This document shows, piece by piece, positions 5,993 to 6,006 of a stretch of DNA of 6,006 nucleotides; position 1 is the first letter of the stretch; every line of letters starts with the position of its first letter. The notes beneath the pieces are model-generated. The model ran no database searches and had not been told where the DNA came from. It was given only the letters and a program-made list of their open reading frames with translations. Both the position numbers and the translations under genes were made by a program. Source of the stretch: Bacteroidales bacterium (GTDB taxonomy: Bacteria > Bacteroidota > Bacteroidia > Bacteroidales > VadinHA17); NCBI GenBank assembly GCA_025455505.1, contig JALOMK010000147.1:1-6006 (forward strand), written 5' to 3'.

Positions 5993-6006
5993 TTTATTTG
6001 CTCTTG

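Noticed and set aside
1..6006. A hidden multi-gene defence, mobile or biosynthetic system
   Set aside because: No repeats of CRISPR type, transposase, integrase, toxin-antitoxin pair, reverse transcriptase, nuclease or modification enzyme was seen. The five complete genes belong to common families in no evident shared pathway.

Overview
This 6006-base window looks like ordinary chromosomal DNA from a member of the Bacteroidota. Several signs point that way. Translation starts lack clear Shine-Dalgarno sequences. Two upstream regions carry the Bacteroidota -7 promoter element TAnnTTTG, both as TAACTTTG, and one is paired with a TTTG -33 element. There is a lipoprotein signal ending in Cys-Gln-Lys-Asp, and a twin-arginine-signal aldo/keto reductase with iron-sulfur cysteines, a gene type I associate with this phylum. 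The phylum call is inference; genus and species cannot be read from the sequence.

Layout, left to right. Bases 1-84 hold the last 27 codons of an unrecognised plus-strand gene. Three minus-strand genes follow: an Old Yellow Enzyme of the YqjM/NamA class (122-1180), a small YqaA-family membrane protein (1244-1684) and a PiT-family anion permease (1810-2853). The gaps of 63 and 125 bases allow co-transcription, but the Old Yellow Enzyme gene has its own promoter-like element. A 234-base divergent intergenic region with two small palindromes separates the permease from a plus-strand, Tat-signal, eight-cysteine aldo/keto reductase (3088-4383). The last gene, on the minus strand, is a subtilisin-like lipoprotein protease (4421-5884) with a good Bacteroidota promoter near the window's right edge.

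The genes do not form an evident pathway. Two are oxidoreductases expected to use nicotinamide cofactors (one a flavoprotein, one with probable Fe-S clusters), two are membrane proteins, and one is a secreted protease. No mobile element, CRISPR array, tRNA, rRNA or phage gene was seen, and nothing amounts to a new multi-gene system. The points most worth a second look are: the PiT-family protein lacks the motif aspartate in both repeats, in the manner of the sulfate permease CysP; the aldo/keto reductase has Glu where the catalytic Asp is expected and is apparently exported despite needing a nicotinamide cofactor; and the protease may be displayed on the cell surface.
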